Origin: Stappia sp. 28M-7
GTDB lineage: Bacteria; Pseudomonadota; Alphaproteobacteria; Rhizobiales; Stappiaceae
Reading direction: 5' to 3'
DNA: 64,000 nucleotides
NCBI RefSeq assembly: GCF_014252955.1
Contig: NZ_JACMIA010000001.1
Location: forward strand, 1,178,001-1,242,000
Under the pieces are notes generated by a model. It was not told the DNA's origin and did not search any database. It saw nothing but the letters and a program-made list of their open reading frames with translations. This document shows, piece after piece, positions 63,331 to 64,000 of the stretch. The stretch's first letter is position 1. Every line of letters begins with the position of its first letter. Both the position numbers and the translations under genes were made by a program.

Positions 63331-64000
63331 TCACACCCCCTTGCGGATGAAGACGGCGTCTTCCCAGTCGGGCTGGACGCGGGGATAAAGCGTGACGACG
63401 TCGGGGTCGTGGCCGGGCAGGATCTCGCAGCCGGCCTCGATCAGCTCGTGCAGCACGCGGTAGCCCTCGACCGTCCGGTAATAGTCGGCGAAGACCGGAA
63501 AGATCTGGCCGTCGGTCAGGTAGCGGCGCAGGTGTAGCGCGTCCGAGGCGATGACCAGCGGCGTCTCGCCGTCGACCACCAGGATCTGCAGCCCCTTCGA
63601 GTGACCGCCGATGAGGCGGGCGGTCAGACCCGGCAGCAGCGTGTAATCCCCCTCGTGGAAGCGCACCCGGTCGCGATAGACCATCTCCACCGCCGTCTTG
63701 ACGTCCTCGACCGCGAAGGGCTTGCGCATCCGGGCGTGGCACATGCAGCGCCCGGTCGCATAGGCCATCTCCGCGTCCTGCAGGTGGATGGTCGCGTTCG
63801 GAAAATGGCGCAGGTTTCCGGCGTGATCGTAGTGCAGGTGGGTGATGAAGACGTCGGTGACGTCCTGCGGCTCCACTCCGATACGCTTCAAGGCTTCGAC
63901 CGGGTGGGTCAGCAGGATCCGCTGGCGGGCGGCGCCTTCCTCCGGCGCGAAACCGGTGTCGACCAGCACGGTCCTGTCCCCGTTGCGGCAGAGCCAGATA
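63331..64000 (-). CDS. Metallo-beta-lactamase-fold hydrolase, N-terminus cut by window end
   Basis: At least 223 residues of an MBL-fold hydrolase are present, running off the right edge. The metal site is THLHYDHAGN, followed by His in GGHSKGLQIL, Asp in ASDALHL and His in LPGHDPDVV. The pattern is like N-acyl homoserine lactonase relatives of the AttM/AhlD type, but lactonase activity is not proven from sequence. The true start lies beyond 64000; the GTG at 63969 is internal because the frame continues upstream (RNGDRTVLVDTG). Confidence 0.87.
   Translation of the reverse strand, partial: IWLCRNGDRTVLVDTGFAPEEGAARQRILLTHPVEALKRIGVEPQDVTDVFITHLHYDHAGNLRHFPNATIHLQDAEMAYATGRCMCHARMRKPFAVEDVKTAVEMVYRDRVRFHEGDYTLLPGLTARLIGGHSKGLQILVVDGETPLVIASDALHLRRYLTDGQIFPVFADYYRTVEGYRVLHELIEAGCEILPGHDPDVVTLYPRVQPDWEDAVFIRKGV

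Noticed and set aside
1-64000. CRISPR arrays or rRNA genes
   Set aside because: No regularly spaced repeats and no rRNA-like sequence were seen.

Overview
The window is high-GC DNA whose gene families, codon style and Kdp/LysR/Dpp-type gene content point to an alphaproteobacterium, probably of the Hyphomicrobiales (a Stappiaceae-like genome is my guess; nothing in the window proves the genus). It begins inside a tRNA-Thr(GGT) gene and runs through about 50 kb of mosaic accessory DNA into what looks like ordinary chromosome.

Island backbone. A tyrosine recombinase gene starts 90 bp from the tRNA end. The tRNA 3' end is repeated imperfectly at 44451-44473 and 49953-49975. The second copy is followed by a dead, frameshifted start of a related integrase, and the third by a fading echo of the same leader. 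I read this as successive integrations at one tRNA-Thr site: a 44.4 kb segment (53-44473) and a 5.5 kb segment (44474-49975).

Defence (2.0-12.9 kb). A complete type I Zorya operon, zorABCD, is tightly coupled by overlapping start/stop codons. It is bracketed by a divergent NucS-like nuclease with an EVE/PUA-like C-terminal domain and by a convergent UvrD/PcrA-type helicase whose 3' end overlaps zorD by 28 bp. The bracketed arrangement is the best candidate here for an enlarged, not yet described defence unit.

Copper handling (13.1-20.1 kb, minus strand). A small Cys-rich exported protein, a Tat-exported multicopper oxidase, a 42-residue membrane peptide, a DUF302 protein, a VTT-domain membrane protein, an APC permease and a CopA-type P1B ATPase lie in one direction. 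A decayed 1.2 kb IS3-family element (20306-21505) separates them from the next module.

Uptake and breakdown of an amide or peptide-like compound (21.5-33.7 kb). Two PLP enzymes (class III aminotransferase, diaminopropionate ammonia-lyase-like) are divergent from an operon of alpha/beta hydrolase, C45 acyltransferase-type hydrolase, a Dpp-type ABC importer with fused ATPases, a nitrilase-family amidase and a GntR regulator. A convergent HpaI-type aldolase closes the cluster. Substrate unknown.

Potassium (34.9-43.6 kb). After a decayed IS3 fragment comes a kdp operon in the unusual order kdpF-kdpB-small peptide-kdpA-kdpC-kdpD-kdpE, ending in an EIIA-Ntr/PtsN-like gene.

Second island segment (44.5-50.0 kb): an HlyD adaptor, an RbbA-like fused ABC protein and a YhhJ-like permease behind a perfect FNR/FixK-type box.

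Beyond 50 kb: an HlyD adaptor plus cellulose-synthase-like glycosyltransferase with a convergent Cache-HAMP protein; then housekeeping or peripheral metabolism genes (DUF1348, FMN flavoprotein, two GST-family proteins, three LysR and one Lrp regulator, a 3-hydroxyisobutyrate dehydrogenase-like enzyme, enoyl-CoA hydratase) and a metallo-beta-lactamase-fold hydrolase cut by the window end.
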